This document shows, piece after piece, positions 47,825 to 58,709 of a stretch of DNA of 64,000 bases; the first letter of the stretch is position 1; every line of letters begins with the position of its first letter. Origin of the DNA: Termitomyces sp. T153 (taxonomy: Eukaryota; Basidiomycota; Agaricomycetes; Agaricales; Lyophyllaceae). A model generated the notes under the pieces. The model was not told the DNA's origin. It ran no database searches and saw only the letters and a list, made by a program, of their open reading frames with translations. The DNA lies in contig JACKQL020000022.1 in NCBI GenBank assembly GCA_018296165.2, positions 1 through 64,000 on the forward strand, in the 5' to 3' direction. The translations under genes and the position numbers were made by a program.

Positions 47825-48435
47825 TGTACAAATTTCTCGTGCTCCAACGTCGTCTTCCCAGATCTTCATGCGTTGCTTGATCACTACGAGTACTCAGATT
47901 CAGAATCACACTTTCCTCCCATGGCCACTGCCAGTACTCCAAAATTAACAGTGTCGCCATTTTCTATAACCTACTCTCCCATCTCCTCCCCGCCCTCCTC
48001 CACGCATTGCCTGTGCCTTATCGTCACGTTTGCAACGTCCCTATCTGCCCCCCAGCAAGGAACGGGGAGCCGAGTCCAAGTCTAAGTCTGGATATTACTG
48101 ATAGCAACACACCTTGCAGTTCACAGCCATGCATCTACCAACCCGATGCATACGCGCTCTCCGACTACCCGACCTATGAGCACTGTTATGACGCCGCGAA
48201 GCAGTACCTCGCTAGTGCTCCTGTGCCTGTACCCCCCGTGCCTACCATTGATAGCCTGGTTTATGGCACGCCCAAACCCGGTGCCCCTACGACTAAGCGA
48301 CGCGGCCGCCCGCCCTCTTCGGCCTCGGGTGCGACACTTGAGCATCGTAGGAAGAAAAGGGGGAAGAGTAGGATTGATGCTGCGGGTGTACCACTGACGA
48401 AGGGGAGGAGGAATAAGAGGGCTTATCCATGTCCT
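47825..48435 (+). pseudogene. Sfp1-like split C2H2 zinc-finger transcription factor, 3'-truncated
   Basis: After an acceptor (ccatag) the exon encodes CTNFSCSNVVFPDLHALLDH, a finger of the type found in fungal Sfp1-like regulators (C-x4-C, then DLH and DH). In another frame, 48007-48435 encodes CIYQPDAYALSDYPTYEHCY, an AT-hook-like KRRGRPP at 48295-48315, a basic stretch EHRRKKRGKSRID, and RRNKRAYPCP ending at a GTGCGT donor (48436-48441). In relatives, YPCP starts the C-terminal zinc fingers; here transposon-like DNA begins nine bases into the intron, so those fingers are gone unless the insert is spliced out. How the two parts join is uncertain, and upstream exons are not defined. It would act in the nucleus. 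Confidence 0.6.
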
Positions 48436-48445
48436 GTGCGTTCTT

Positions 48446-49485
48446 AGCCCCTTGTTTTGACAGTATTGGCCAGGAGGGTGGAGCTGTGCATCTGTGCATG
48501 GAGGTGCTGTCATGAGGTACTTCCCTAACTTCATTGACAGTGTGATCTTGCCCCACCAATGTTCCTTGTTATCAGAATGATCAGTGTTGTCATTCTTGTC
48601 ATTCTTGTTGTCTTTGTCCAAGGTGACTGATTCCCTCTTGGAATGGTTGGGTGGAGGAAGACTATGAGGGGGTGTTTGGGCAGTGTATTTCCTCCATTCT
48701 GGTTGGGGAATCTGTGCTTTGCTAGCCTTTCTGATCAGCCAGGGTCAGGCTGGGACCAGCTCTGCTGGAGACAATGGACTTGATGCCAATACTCTACCAG
48801 GTTTTGATGAGGGACCTGCTGGAACTACCAGACCCACTTCCAGCATTGGCAGATCAATTGCTGAAATCCATTTGAAAATTTCTGAAGGTGAGGGATCAGA
48901 TGTTGAACATGGACCTGCCACTCCTCTTGCTGCCTGGCCCTTGTTGACCTACTGGGCTTCCTTCCTTGTCTGTGACTCCTTAAAATATGCCCATGCCTTC
49001 TCTTTCAACTCCTCAATTGCCTTTGCATCTGACAGCTTGCCTGATAAAATTTGGAGGGCCTTGTTGGAAGAGCTTTTACTCGCCTCCAGGACAAGTTGTT
49101 TGTCCTTGGCCTGGGAAGTTTGCTTCCACAAAGACATTTTGAACACCATCTGTGAGTGTTGCATATTATCCTACAAGTAAGGTTGCTCATCAATTGTTAA
49201 ACCCTACCCTGGAGATCTGACAAGTCTCCTTTCAGAGCAGAGACCAACACAGAGTTCTCAGTGTTGTAGAGCTGTTGGAAAAGGACCTCAGTGGATGGAG
49301 ACATAGTGTAGCAGACAGAAATGAGCAGATGAGTGGCAGCTGGTGAGCAAAAGAGGACTTGAAAGTTGAGAATTTGAAAAATAGTGTCACATGCCTCTAT
49401 TGAATTATGTGTACTGTCTAAAAGTAGTATGGCTGTCAAAGAAGGTTGCAGCTTCTAAAGCATTTGATGCTTTGATGAGATTTTT
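48446..49485 (-). mobile_element. Unclassified transposon-like insert in the zinc-finger intron
   Basis: CG-free DNA beginning at the break in the zinc-finger gene. Minus-strand frames encode a charged helical protein (MVFKMSLWKQTSQAKDKQLV, 49164-48949; further KDNKNDKNDNTDHSDNKEHW near 48,590), perhaps a gag-like protein. No RT, integrase or LTR end was recognised. It leads into the Gy2 pol relic on the opposite strand. Confidence 0.4.
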
Positions 49486-51731
49486 CACAATTGATCTCAA
49501 AGAGGGCACCTCCTCCTCCCCCTCACCTTTGGCAAGATCTACAATATGTCAAAAATCAACTCCAGGCCCTGGAAGATTACCTTGACAACATGCTTGGCAA
49601 AGGTTTCATATGACCCCTCAATCCTGCCACTGAAGCTCTGGTCCTGTGTGCTAAGAAGAAGGATGGGTCTCTCTGACTCTGTGTCAACTACTAGGGATTA
49701 AATAAAATCACAAAAAAGAATTGGTATCCTCTCTCATTAATCAGAGATCTTGTTGATTGCCTCTGCAGTGCCAAGATCTACACCAAAATAGACCTCTGCT
49801 CCAGCTACAACAATGTCTGGATTGCTCTGAGTTATGAGTAGAAGACCACCTTCTACACCCACTATGACCTTTTTGAGTATCCAGTGATGTCTTTTGGAAT
49901 GACCAACTCCCCTGCCACCTTCCAGTACTTTATGAACAACAGAAAAACATCTTTGTTATTGTGTACCTGAACAACATCCTGATCTACTTGAACTCACTGG
50001 AGGAACATCCAGAGCACATCTGCCACATCCTAGAATGACTCTGTGAGTACCACCTTTACGCCAAACCTGAGAAGTGCTCCTTCCACACTATAGAAGTCAA
50101 ATACCTCAGAGTTATTGTCACTCCAGACAGAGTATGCATGGACCCAGCCAAGGTCAAGGCCATCCTCAACTGCTCCACTCCAGAATGTTAAGGAGGTACA
50201 GTCCATTCTAGGATATGCTAACTCCTATTGCCATTTCATCAACAACTACTCCAGGATCACCAAACTCCTCAATTGAATCACTCAGAAAGACACCCACCGG
50301 GACTGGGATAGCAAGTGCCAAAGTGTATTTGCCTTCCTCAAGAAAGCCTTCACTCTGATCCTCTGCCACTTTTACCCCACCCTGCCCATAGTACTTGAAT
50401 GCAACACCTCCAATTATGCCATTACCAGAATACTCTACCAGCTGGACTCCAAAGGGAAGGATCTCTGCCCCTTGCCTTTTACACCTGTTTGATGTTCCAC
50501 ATAGAGCTCCACTACAATATCTATGATAAAGAACTCCTCACCATTGTCAAAGCCTTCTGGCAGTGGAGGGCCTACCTTGAAGAGGCCCCACACCACATAC
50601 AAGTCTACTCTGACCACAACAACCTTCAATATTTCACCACCACCAAACAGCTCAGCTGCAAACAAGCACTAGTCCAAAATGCTCTCCGAATACAACTTCA
50701 CCATTCACTACTGCCCCAGTCAACTTGGTGCAGAACCTAGTGCCCTCACCCAGAGGCTCAATGTGTATCTAAAGAAGTTGTTTGAGGCTGAGCAAAACAC
50801 ATTCAACCATTAAATAGTAATGCATCCTGAGCATTTGCATGCCATGTGGATTATGAACAAAGAAAGAATCCTCCACCAAATTTGAAATGCACCCCCAGAC
50901 CCCTTCTTCACCCTGCATGACCCCCACAACAATTCTGCCAACAAGCCAGCAGACAACCAACTCTTCATGCTATCTCCATACCATTGACTCCTACTCCAGA
51001 AAGGACATATGTATGCTCTGGACCACAAGTCCATTTGCCTTAATATACTCTAGCAGCACCACAACCATAAACTCTGGGGACACTAGGAACTTGTAAGACT
51101 CTCCAGCTCATTTTCCAGACTTACTTTTGGCTAGGAATGAAGAAGGACATCATGCAATATGTACAGGCCTGCGAACCATGCCTCTGGGTCAAGGTCCCCT
51201 GCCACTGCCCCTATGGCCTACTCAAGCCCCTCTCTATTGGTTGCTACCCCTAGTCCTTGATATTGATGGATCACATTGTTGAACTCCCTGACTCCAAGGG
51301 CTTTAATGCAATCCTTGTCATCATTTGCTGACTCACCAAGCAAGCCCTCTTCATCCCTTGCCACACCACTGACAATGCTCCAGAGTTTGCCAAACTATTC
51401 CTCAAGCATGTATTTTACAAGTACAGACTCCCAGACAACATGATTTCTGACCATAGCCCTCTATTTTTCTCCCAGTTTTGGCAATCATTATGTAAAAGAC
51501 CAAAGACCAACCTGTTGACTACTTACCACCCAGAGACTAGCAAACAGACAGAACAAGTAAACAAGACTTTGGAACAGTATCTCTGCCTCTATGTTCATTA
51601 TTTACAGAATGACTGGCATGCAGGACTTCCCCTTGCCAAGTTCTCACTCCACTACCAGAGTTTCCCCTTTCTATGCCAACAAGGGCCACACCTCCCAGCT
51701 CACACTATCCCTCAAGGATATCCCATCCCAT
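49486..51731 (+). pseudogene. Gy2-c pol relic: RT, RNase H, integrase
   Basis: Plus strand and collinear with Gy2-a pol: IDLKEGT at 49,490, [36 protein letters not shown], active site [15 protein letters not shown] near 49,970 (both Asp of YxDD are Asn), RNase H with YSDHNNLQYFTTTKQLS near 50,620, and integrase with SMDHIVELPDSKGF near 51,270 and NDWHAGLPLAKFS near 51,620. It breaks off after the codons for KDIPSH. Stops are frequent, so it is dead. Confidence 0.85.
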
Positions 51732-52686
51732 TGTAGTACTGGGTTAGAGTAATACTAATAGTTCTGGGGCTTTTTTGAAGACTGAGGAAGTCTACTCCAA
51801 TTCCACACTGATGTCTTGATAAATGCTTGAAGTTGAAGGGGTTTACTTCCAAAATATTTCTATTCTGAATGCAGAGGGGTCTCAACAAACTCCAGCCTAA
51901 GTGATTCACTCCCTGGTAACCACCGAGCCTTTGCCTATTAATTGCCTGTCCATTTGCTACTCTACTTGGGCTATTTATACCTCTTTCTACAGTGCACAGA
52001 CCACCCCCTACATGTGACTTTTGGTTCCATACTTTCCAGCCCCTTATTCATAACTGTTATTCTAATTCCCCCTTTTGGCATGCCTGTTTCAGTGCCACAG
52101 GCTAGTTCCTGGTTCCATCATTCCTCCTTTGCATTCTTAGCTTCCATTTGCCCCATTTATCTCTCCCTCCTTTGTATTTCTTCCATTCATATTCTTCTCC
52201 ATTCAGTTTCTTCCCTTCTTCTTCCTTTATTTATTTCATATTCTTCCCCATTCAGGTCCTTTCCCATTCAGGTTCTTCCATTCATCTGTCCCCTCCCATT
52301 CATTCCATTCATCTTCCTTTATTCCTTTCATATTCTTCCCCTTTCAGGTTCTTCCCCTTTCAGGTTCTTTCCCATTCAGGTTCCTCCATTCATCTTCCTT
52401 TCCCTTCCCTTCATTCTATTCATTTCATATTCTTCCATTCATCTTCCTTTCCCTTCCCTTCATTCCATTCATTTCATATTCTTCCATTCATCTTCCTTTC
52501 CCTTCCCTTCATTCCATTCTTTCTCATTCATTCCCTCTTTACCTCCTTTCAGTCAACATTCCAATCTGGTTATTCTTAGATTAGATCAGATCTAGATCTT
52601 GCCAGAATTGATGCCACTCAGGTGCTTTTGCCAGTCCCATGCTTCCCCTCCCATTACAGTGATTGGACTATTATTGAGTGTATAGT
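51732..52686. other. Pyrimidine-rich insert of unknown type
   Basis: No gene. It starts TGTAGTACTGGG right where the Gy2-c integrase stops and contains a CT-rich core at about 52,140-52,560. It might be an LTR of another family, but I find no matching target duplication or second copy. Confidence 0.4.
52386..52527. repeat. 49-bp minisatellite, about 2.8 units
   Basis: The tandem unit starts cattcatcttcctttccctt and ends catttcatattcttc. Neighbouring sequence (52,240-52,385) is built from shorter related pieces such as cattcaggttctt. Confidence 0.85.
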
Positions 52687-53375
52687 CTAGTATAGTCCTT
52701 GTCCTATCCTGTTCTGTCTTTCTTCTGGTGTATTCAAAGGGATAATGTTGCTGGAACTTGTTTTACCAGGAGGCTTACAGTTTTCAGCCTTAATAAATGT
52801 TTGTTTTGACTTCTGGTGTTTATTATGTTCCCAATGGTGTGACAACATCATATCAGCACCTCCAAGGCCTGCTCTATAACTATCTGCATAGTGGTGTCCT
52901 GGCCCCACCTCACTGCATCCCTGTCCTGCTGCACCATGTCCCTGTCTTGCTACACTGTGTCCCTCTCCTTGTATGCCACATCTCAATCTTCTCCTACTCT
53001 TCAGAGCTCCTCTTCCTATGTGGCTAACATTCTTTCCAACCCCTTCACCTGACAGCAGAAGAGTGGCTCCACAGATGAGGACACCAATCCATGAGTATCT
53101 GCCAGTTGCTCTAGTAGAGTTCCTATACCAGGAGAGTAGACATGAGGCCCAGAAGGGCCCACCATTGATGTCTCATCCTGGGGCCTCTTGCTAGGTCCAG
53201 CCTCTAGACCTCCCTCCCCTATTACTTCCTGTGATAACATCATGTTGCATAATGTGATGCAGCTACAGGTGCTGGGCACTTGAGGTGTGTGGCGGTGGGC
53301 TTGAGCAATGCAGCTGTGGGCCCCCTGGGTAGAAGTGTTAGTCCTGGTGTCTGGTGGGCTATATCCTGGTGCCAA
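52687..53375 (-). pseudogene. Gy2-c antisense accessory gene, 3' portion
   Basis: Minus-strand translation contains EAGPSKRPQDETSMVGPSGP, matching EVGPSKWAQGEQAMAGPPGS of the Gy2-a copy, followed by KGLERMLAT and a charged coiled-coil-like stretch with repeated Gln-Asp-Arg-Asp to about 52,850. The 5' portion continues on the far side of the LINE (58,080-58,450). The gene is decayed and of unknown function. Confidence 0.6.
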
Positions 53376-53626
53376 TATTAGTAAGTTTTTGGGGTAGGAT
53401 AAGTTAGGTTTTGTGTGGGTTTAAATGTTATGCCCCTGGGCTCCTCTCGTCTGTCGCTGTCCCTTTCCTTCTCTGGTTTTGCTTGGTCTAGCCACTCAAA
53501 CCTCTTTGTTGTGATTATGTATCTAAAGAGATGTTTTGTTGCATCAGTGGTTGATAAAATACGGGATTTTGACTCAGCTTCGCGGCATAGCTTTCTCCTG
53601 AGGTGGACATGTTGTTTGTTTTGATA

Positions 53627-54550
53627 TCATGGGCAGACAAACAGGTAGTGTTGTACAGTCTCGATGACCAGCTCGCCGCAGTGCTGGCATACTGGAGTTT
53701 TGGATCTTCCTATTTGGAATAGGTATTGGTTCAGTGGGATGTGTTCCATTTGGAGTTGTGTGAGTATGGACAATCTCAGCCTGTCCATGTCCCCAATAAG
53801 TTTGAGGTAACTGTTGGAGGGTAGTGTCTTGTCAAATGTGTTGATCTTCCTGTACTGCGGTGAGTCCTTCCATCTTCGAGCCCGTTCCCATATCAGTTGT
53901 TGGTAGTGCTCTTGCCATTTGGTGGCAATGCTGACTGGTAGAGATTTCTGCCTTAGGTATGCCAGCAGGTCCTTGGTGGTGCTTGATTGGCCTTGGGCTG
54001 CCTCCTTCACCAGTTCATCTGCCCTCTTATTTGGTTCGAAGCCTTCGTGACTGGGTGTCCAGTGCAATTCCAGTTGGATGACTCCTCTTGTTCTATCCTT
54101 CCAGTGTCTGCCTTCCTTGAGTGCCTTCTTGCACTCCATTGCTCTCTTCCTATGGTCCTGTTTGACTTGCAAAGCTTCAGCAATGTCATGTACCTTGTCT
54201 AATAAGTAGTGTGCCAGGTGCGGTCTCTGGTTGTCAAGTGCCCTGATCATTGCTTGGCTGTTGCTGCCTGTGATCAACTTCTGTGGAGTGTCTTGACCTA
54301 ACCTGGTTAGTAGGTGTAGGCCCAATGTTGCTCCCACTATCTCCACCTCATATACCATGTGTTCCATTGCTGGCCCCAGATGGTATTTCAGATACCGACA
54401 CTCCTGTCCCTGCTTGTACAGGACCGCTGAGGCCCCAATACCCCCTTCATATCCAGAGCCGTTGCAGTATACTGCCACTGGGGCCGCATCATGTGCTTCC
54501 TGAGCTGTGGTGAGTGCTTCTTCTTTGTTCTTGCCAATGTGGAAAGTCAT
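53627..54550 (-). pseudogene. LINE RNase H and C-terminal zinc finger
   Basis: Open for 307 residues. RNase H landmarks: VYCNGSGYEGGIGASAVLY (normally YCDGS), YEVEIVGATLGL (Glu kept), GSNSQAMIRAL (normally SDSQA), HWTPSHEGFEPNKRADELV. The C-terminal CQHCGELVIETVQHYLFVC is the C-x2-C-x7-H-x4-C finger usual at LINE ends. Two catalytic Asp residues are Asn; the codons TGC AAC and AGC AAC fit loss of CG from TGC GAC and AGC GAC. RNase H would remove RNA from the hybrid during copying, but this one should be inactive. Confidence 0.85.
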
Positions 54551-54600
54551 CGAGGGGACGTAGCCCGGTCTGTGTCACACTGGTTGGGCTGTCTCCACCT

Positions 54601-55770
54601 TCATTGGATCAACCCCTGTGACATGGAAGACTTGGTGAAGAAAATGAAATAAAGGTGGTCTATAAGCATGTCCACACACCACATAAGCACTACATTGGGT
54701 ATTCCGTCAGGACCCAGTGCCTTGTAAGGCTGTAGCCATGCTAATGTTTTGAGTATCCACCGTTTGCCATAGTATCTGATGTCTGGCAGCGGTCTGGAGT
54801 GGGCAGTACATGGGATGTTTGGGATTTGGGGTGGGGGAGAAAAAAAGGACTCAGCTAGTATCTGTGCTTTCTTGACATTGGTTGTTGCTGTGTTGCCTTG
54901 ACCTGGGCCATTGGGTTTCAGCTCTGAGATTCTTACTCGAGAGAGGTCAGTCAGGTCGCTTGTCACATACTTGTTTGCAAGGTAGATGTCTTGTGCACTG
55001 ATGTCCTCCAACCAGCTGTCCCAGTGCTCCTTCTTAGCCTTGCAGATCTGTTTCGCCATGATGTTTGAGAGTCTGTCGGCCTCTGCTCTGGTTGGGTGGT
55101 CAATGACATCTCAGTATTTGTATGCTAAGTTGATTGCTCTTCCCCTAGCCTGCTTATGAGCCATCAGCTCTTTTGTCCACCATCTCTTGGTGGTGGGACA
55201 GGGTCTGTGCGTTGGAACCACCTCCTCATCCACAATCACCTCCTGGATTAGCACCATCAGCGCCGATACCTTGGAGTGGAACTTGCCTGTGGTACATATC
55301 ATTGCTGCTGGCAATTTCCTCTCCAGTTTCTCCTTCAGAGAATCATTGAACACCTTCCAGTCCACCTCCCTGAAATTCTTTGCGGGCCACTGTGGCATGC
55401 ATGGCAAAGGTAGTTCTACTGTCATGATGACTGGGAGGTGGTCAGTGACCAGCAGGCAGAGTGAGGGCTCCACCTTGCAAACAACTATGGGGTTGGTGTT
55501 GTTCCGCTTCCTCCAGACATTGTCCAGCCTGGTCCACCTGCCTGAGGATGCCTTCAGCATGGGCAGACCAGGGGGGAGTGACAGCTCCATGTTGTATCTC
55601 CCTAGCATCTGTAGTAGGGCCACCATGTCGCCCTCCAATGAGTTCAGGTACCTGTTTTCGACCATTTCCCATATCGGGTGATGTTTGTTGAAATTGCCTA
55701 GCCAGAGCATGTGATCGTTGTCTGTTGGGCACACTAGTTTTTTGTTGGTCGCAAGGTACAATTCGAGCAC
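54601..55770 (-). pseudogene. LINE endonuclease and truncated RT
   Basis: The endonuclease (APE type) is at 55111-55770: LWLGNFNKHHPIWE (normally GDFN; codons GGC AAT fit CG loss), RWTRLDNVW, TDHLPVIMTVELP. After a stop, 54601-55059 reads into the first RT block, YKALGPDGIPNVVL. The rest of RT, including the F/YxDD centre, is missing: the frame ends at 54,601 and RNase H starts at 54,550. This indicates an internal deletion of roughly 1-1.5 kb (estimate from family layout). Confidence 0.8.
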
Positions 55771-56399
55771 TCAGATGCTGTTGTCATGGGTGCAGTCGTT
55801 GTAAACATTGAAGAGGGCAAGGTGCCCATCGTCCCCATTGAAGCATACTGCTGTGACATCTGGTGATGCCACATCTAGGAATGTGTAGGTGTCTGTTGGG
55901 ATGTTAGCATTGATCAGTAGGACCGCCCTTGTTCAGGCAGCGCCGTTTCAGTGGTGTGTTGTTGGGTAGTGCGCTACCCAGTGGGAGCTGGCTCTTGTGT
56001 TACTGAGTCTGTCAATGTGTGGTTCTTGTAGTGCTATGACATCTCATTTGTTGATGTCTGCCGCTGCCAGTAGGGTAACCTGAGTCATGTCCAATTTTCA
56101 TACATTCTGCTGCCATATTTGTAGCTGTTTTGGGGTGTTTGTGCTTGTACTCATCATTGCAATTCAGTGTGGTTGGCATTGCCATGGTGCTGGGAACCTT
56201 GTGAACCATGAGGGTTTGATTTCAAAAAGTCCAGTAGAGACACTTGGTAGTGCTGGCTGGTGACTGGTGTGCCTCAGATTGTATGATCAATCCTCAGTTT
56301 GTTGCTTAGTGGGGCTGTTGATAGTTTCCTGGGATTCAAGACCCAGGTATCCGGCTCACCTGTGGGGAAGTACAGCATGCTGTTCTCTGGATAGCGAGC

Positions 56400-57916
56400 A
56401 TCCAGGTCATTACAGCAGCTCTTGAAGGCGGGGCAGCCCCATGCAGAGCTCACATGAGTTGAGTCCTCACTGCATGAAATGCACTGAGGTGTTGCATTTT
56501 GAGGGCAGGTGTCAACTTCATGGTCCTTGCTGGCGCAGTGGGCGCACCTACCTGTGTTTCTGCATTTGGTTTGGATGTGACTGAATTCCTGGCATTTATT
56601 GCAGTGGATAGGTTCCTATATGTCCTTCCATACTGCCACTAGGTGCCCCGCCACATAGATATGTTCATGCAGGAGTTTGTTGGCATCTGCTGCCGAGTTA
56701 CAGATCACTTTGAGTGAGGCCACTGTTTGGGTTGGAGACCTATGCTCAACTTTCTTCAGCCAAGTGGCCAATGTGATGGAACCTGGCTGCAGCCCATTTT
56801 CAAACTTGAACGTTTTGATATCCTCTGTGCTGGCAGGATCAAAGATTCCTATGCAGGGTATGAAGCGGACAATAAGGGTGTAAGCCTTATCAATGACCTG
56901 CGCAGAGCTGCCCATGCAGGATCTTGTGATCCCCCATTCGGGGTCCTGTGCATAATTGCAAAACCATGCTGCAGATTCAGTGGAGTCCATTTCGAGGAGA
57001 TATGCTCCCCTCTCAAGTGCCATTATTCCCCATACCATTGTCTTGTCAGGAGTGACTGCAACCCTGTTGATTGCTGCCATGCTCACCATCACCTTGTTGA
57101 CATTGCTCGGAGTCGCGTTTATCTTCTTCTTGAGCTCAAAGTTACCTGTTGGTGTGCAGTCCTGCGGTGCACCCTCGCTAAGTGTGTGGACCTCGACTAA
57201 GATTGTTTTCCTGCCTCATAAAAGGTGTTGCTGAAGCCTAATCTGTTGGGCAGAGAGATCTGGGTTGAACTGGGTCAGGACTGGGCATTGCAGGCATTGT
57301 TGACCATTGGTGGTTACCTCTGCCCATGTTGGTCCTGGTGTACCTATACTATAACGTTTATGTTGGGCTTCAGCATGGTTGTCACAAGTTTGTCAGCCAT
57401 GCTGTCCAATGTGGTCGCTACCATTTCCAGTTGAGATGATATTGCCTTGAGGGAGAGGGTGGTTTCAGCCTGAGAAGTGCTGGTGGCTGAGGCGAACTCA
57501 GAGGACGACACCAAGCGGTTGACAACTACCCTGACCCGGTCAAGGACTTTGGATACTACTGCCTCTGCTAGTGCCTCTGATGGCTGGTCAGTGATGTCAT
57601 CTTCCAGTAGGAACGCGACTGCAAGGACCGCATTCTTTGCATTGTTCTCGAGCTTGCTCGGGCCCTTGGAGACCAGCACCGCAGTCATTAGCACTCGTAC
57701 TAGCTTCATGCGGTCGTAGGGTTCTCCGGCGAGAATCCACCCTTTCGATTCCATCCATCGTTTGGCGTCCGTTGCTGATTTCACCGGTCCGGTGTCGCCT
57801 CCCATCAGGGCATTGATCTCGGCTCTCGTCGGAAGTTGTCGTAGCGAGGGCGGGGTGTCCGAGGTATTGGCACCCCTGGCAGTGGTTCTAGAGGATGTCC
57901 TGTTACTCAGAGACAT
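56400..57916 (-). pseudogene. LINE ORF1 with three zinc knuckles
   Basis: ORF1 starts MSLSNRTSSRTTARG at 57916 and runs to 57344. A later frame (57092-56616) carries MVWGIMALERGAYLLEM and LIVRFIPCIGIFDP. A stop separates this from three CCHC knuckles: CNKCQEFSHIQTKC, CAHCASKDHEVDTC, and CISCSEDSTHVSSAWGC, to about 56,400. ORF1 proteins bind element RNA. The frames between 57,092 and 57,344 and after 56,616 are shifted or stopped, so it is probably inactive. Confidence 0.78.
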
Positions 57917-58079
57917 CTCGTCGAGCCGCGGTGGGGGTTTTAAGACTGTAGTAGGTTTTGTGTGATGTAGGCTTGTTAGGCCGGAAAGTTAGAATTAAGG
58001 TATTAGGTATATTGCTACTCAGAAACTTAAAAACCAACCAGGACCCCGAAAGGTAACGTGGTGGTATAAGATCAAGAAG

Positions 58080-58450
58080 CATCCCTTCACCTTCCCTGTT
58101 GACTACCTACTGCTCTCCAGCAGCCTCACCTTCCACCCCTCACCTAGCTGCCCCTTCACCCAACCCAGCTCCCATCCCTGCTCTGCAGCAATGCAGGCCA
58201 TGCACTACTCCAGCAAAACCAAATACTTTTTGTGCTTCATACAGCATGGAAGGCAGACCAACAAATCTTGATGGGACCCCATGGTTGGCCCATCAAACTC
58301 ACACAATTCTCCCAATTGGGCACAGAGGGCACACTAGGGGGGTGTGTCAGTGAAGAATGCAAATAGGACACATTAAGCACTTACTGGGGCTTTGTTCTAG
58401 CACCACTCCAGGGTTAGAGGACCCCATGCCTGCTCAAGCACCTCTGCAAA
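58080..58450 (-). pseudogene. Gy2-c antisense accessory gene, 5' portion
   Basis: The minus-strand reading LEVMLEVFAEVLEQAWGPLT is the counterpart of VEVMLEQFVEAMGQARSPLT in the Gy2-a copy. Nucleotide matches with 28,380-28,650 also include actttttgtgc and cttctcaaactcac-like stretches. It joins straight onto an LTR fragment, so the N-terminal exon is deleted. Confidence 0.55.
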
Positions 58451-58709
58451 CACCTCCAGCATCACACTCAATACTCACCTCCAGACTTGTGCCTGATGCA
58501 TGCACCCCCAAGCCCAACCTTGTTGTGCCTTGTCTGAGACTTTCCCAGACCACTCCAGACTTGCTTGGACTGCTCCCCTTAGCTTATCTTCACAAATATC
58601 TAAAGTCCAGACCTCCCCAGAACACTAGGTAATAAGTGCAGGATGTCATGTCCACCTAGTAAGAACTTGCCCAATTGAGCTGAGCCTCCATGGTCAGCAG
58701 AATCTGACA
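58451..58709 (+). repeat. Gy2 LTR fragment (3' end)
   Basis: Matches the last 260 bp of the Gy2 LTR (ccactccagacttgcttgga to agcagaatctgaca). The 5' part of the LTR is missing. The duplicated zinc-finger segment starts immediately after it. Confidence 0.8.

Larger units (their letters stand above)
45000..48445 (+). repeat. Duplicated zinc-finger locus, copy 1 (CG-intact)
   Basis: Homologous to 58710-61046 from about ctgctagaaa at 45,004 to the junction gtgcgttctt at 48,445. Copy 1 has about 1.2 kb (roughly 45,800-47,000) that copy 2 lacks. Where both are present, most differences are CG in copy 1 against TG or CA in copy 2. Copy 1 ends abruptly at 48,445, where CG-free transposon-like DNA begins. 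Confidence 0.9.
53380..58075 (-). mobile_element. LINE (non-LTR retrotransposon) inserted in the Gy2-c accessory gene
   Basis: Minus orientation: ORF1 from 57,916, zinc knuckles, endonuclease, a truncated RT and a C-terminal RNase H, the layout of RNase H-bearing non-LTR elements (Tad/I-like). CG dinucleotides are still frequent, so it is younger than its surroundings. Limits are set by where CG-containing LINE sequence meets CG-free Gy2 sequence and are accurate to perhaps 30 bp. I could not identify a target duplication or poly-A tail. Confidence 0.8.

Noticed and set aside
51732..52845. LTR of a fourth family starting TGTAGTACTGGG
   Set aside because: No matching target duplication (left flank CCCAT), no second copy and no clear 3' end were found.
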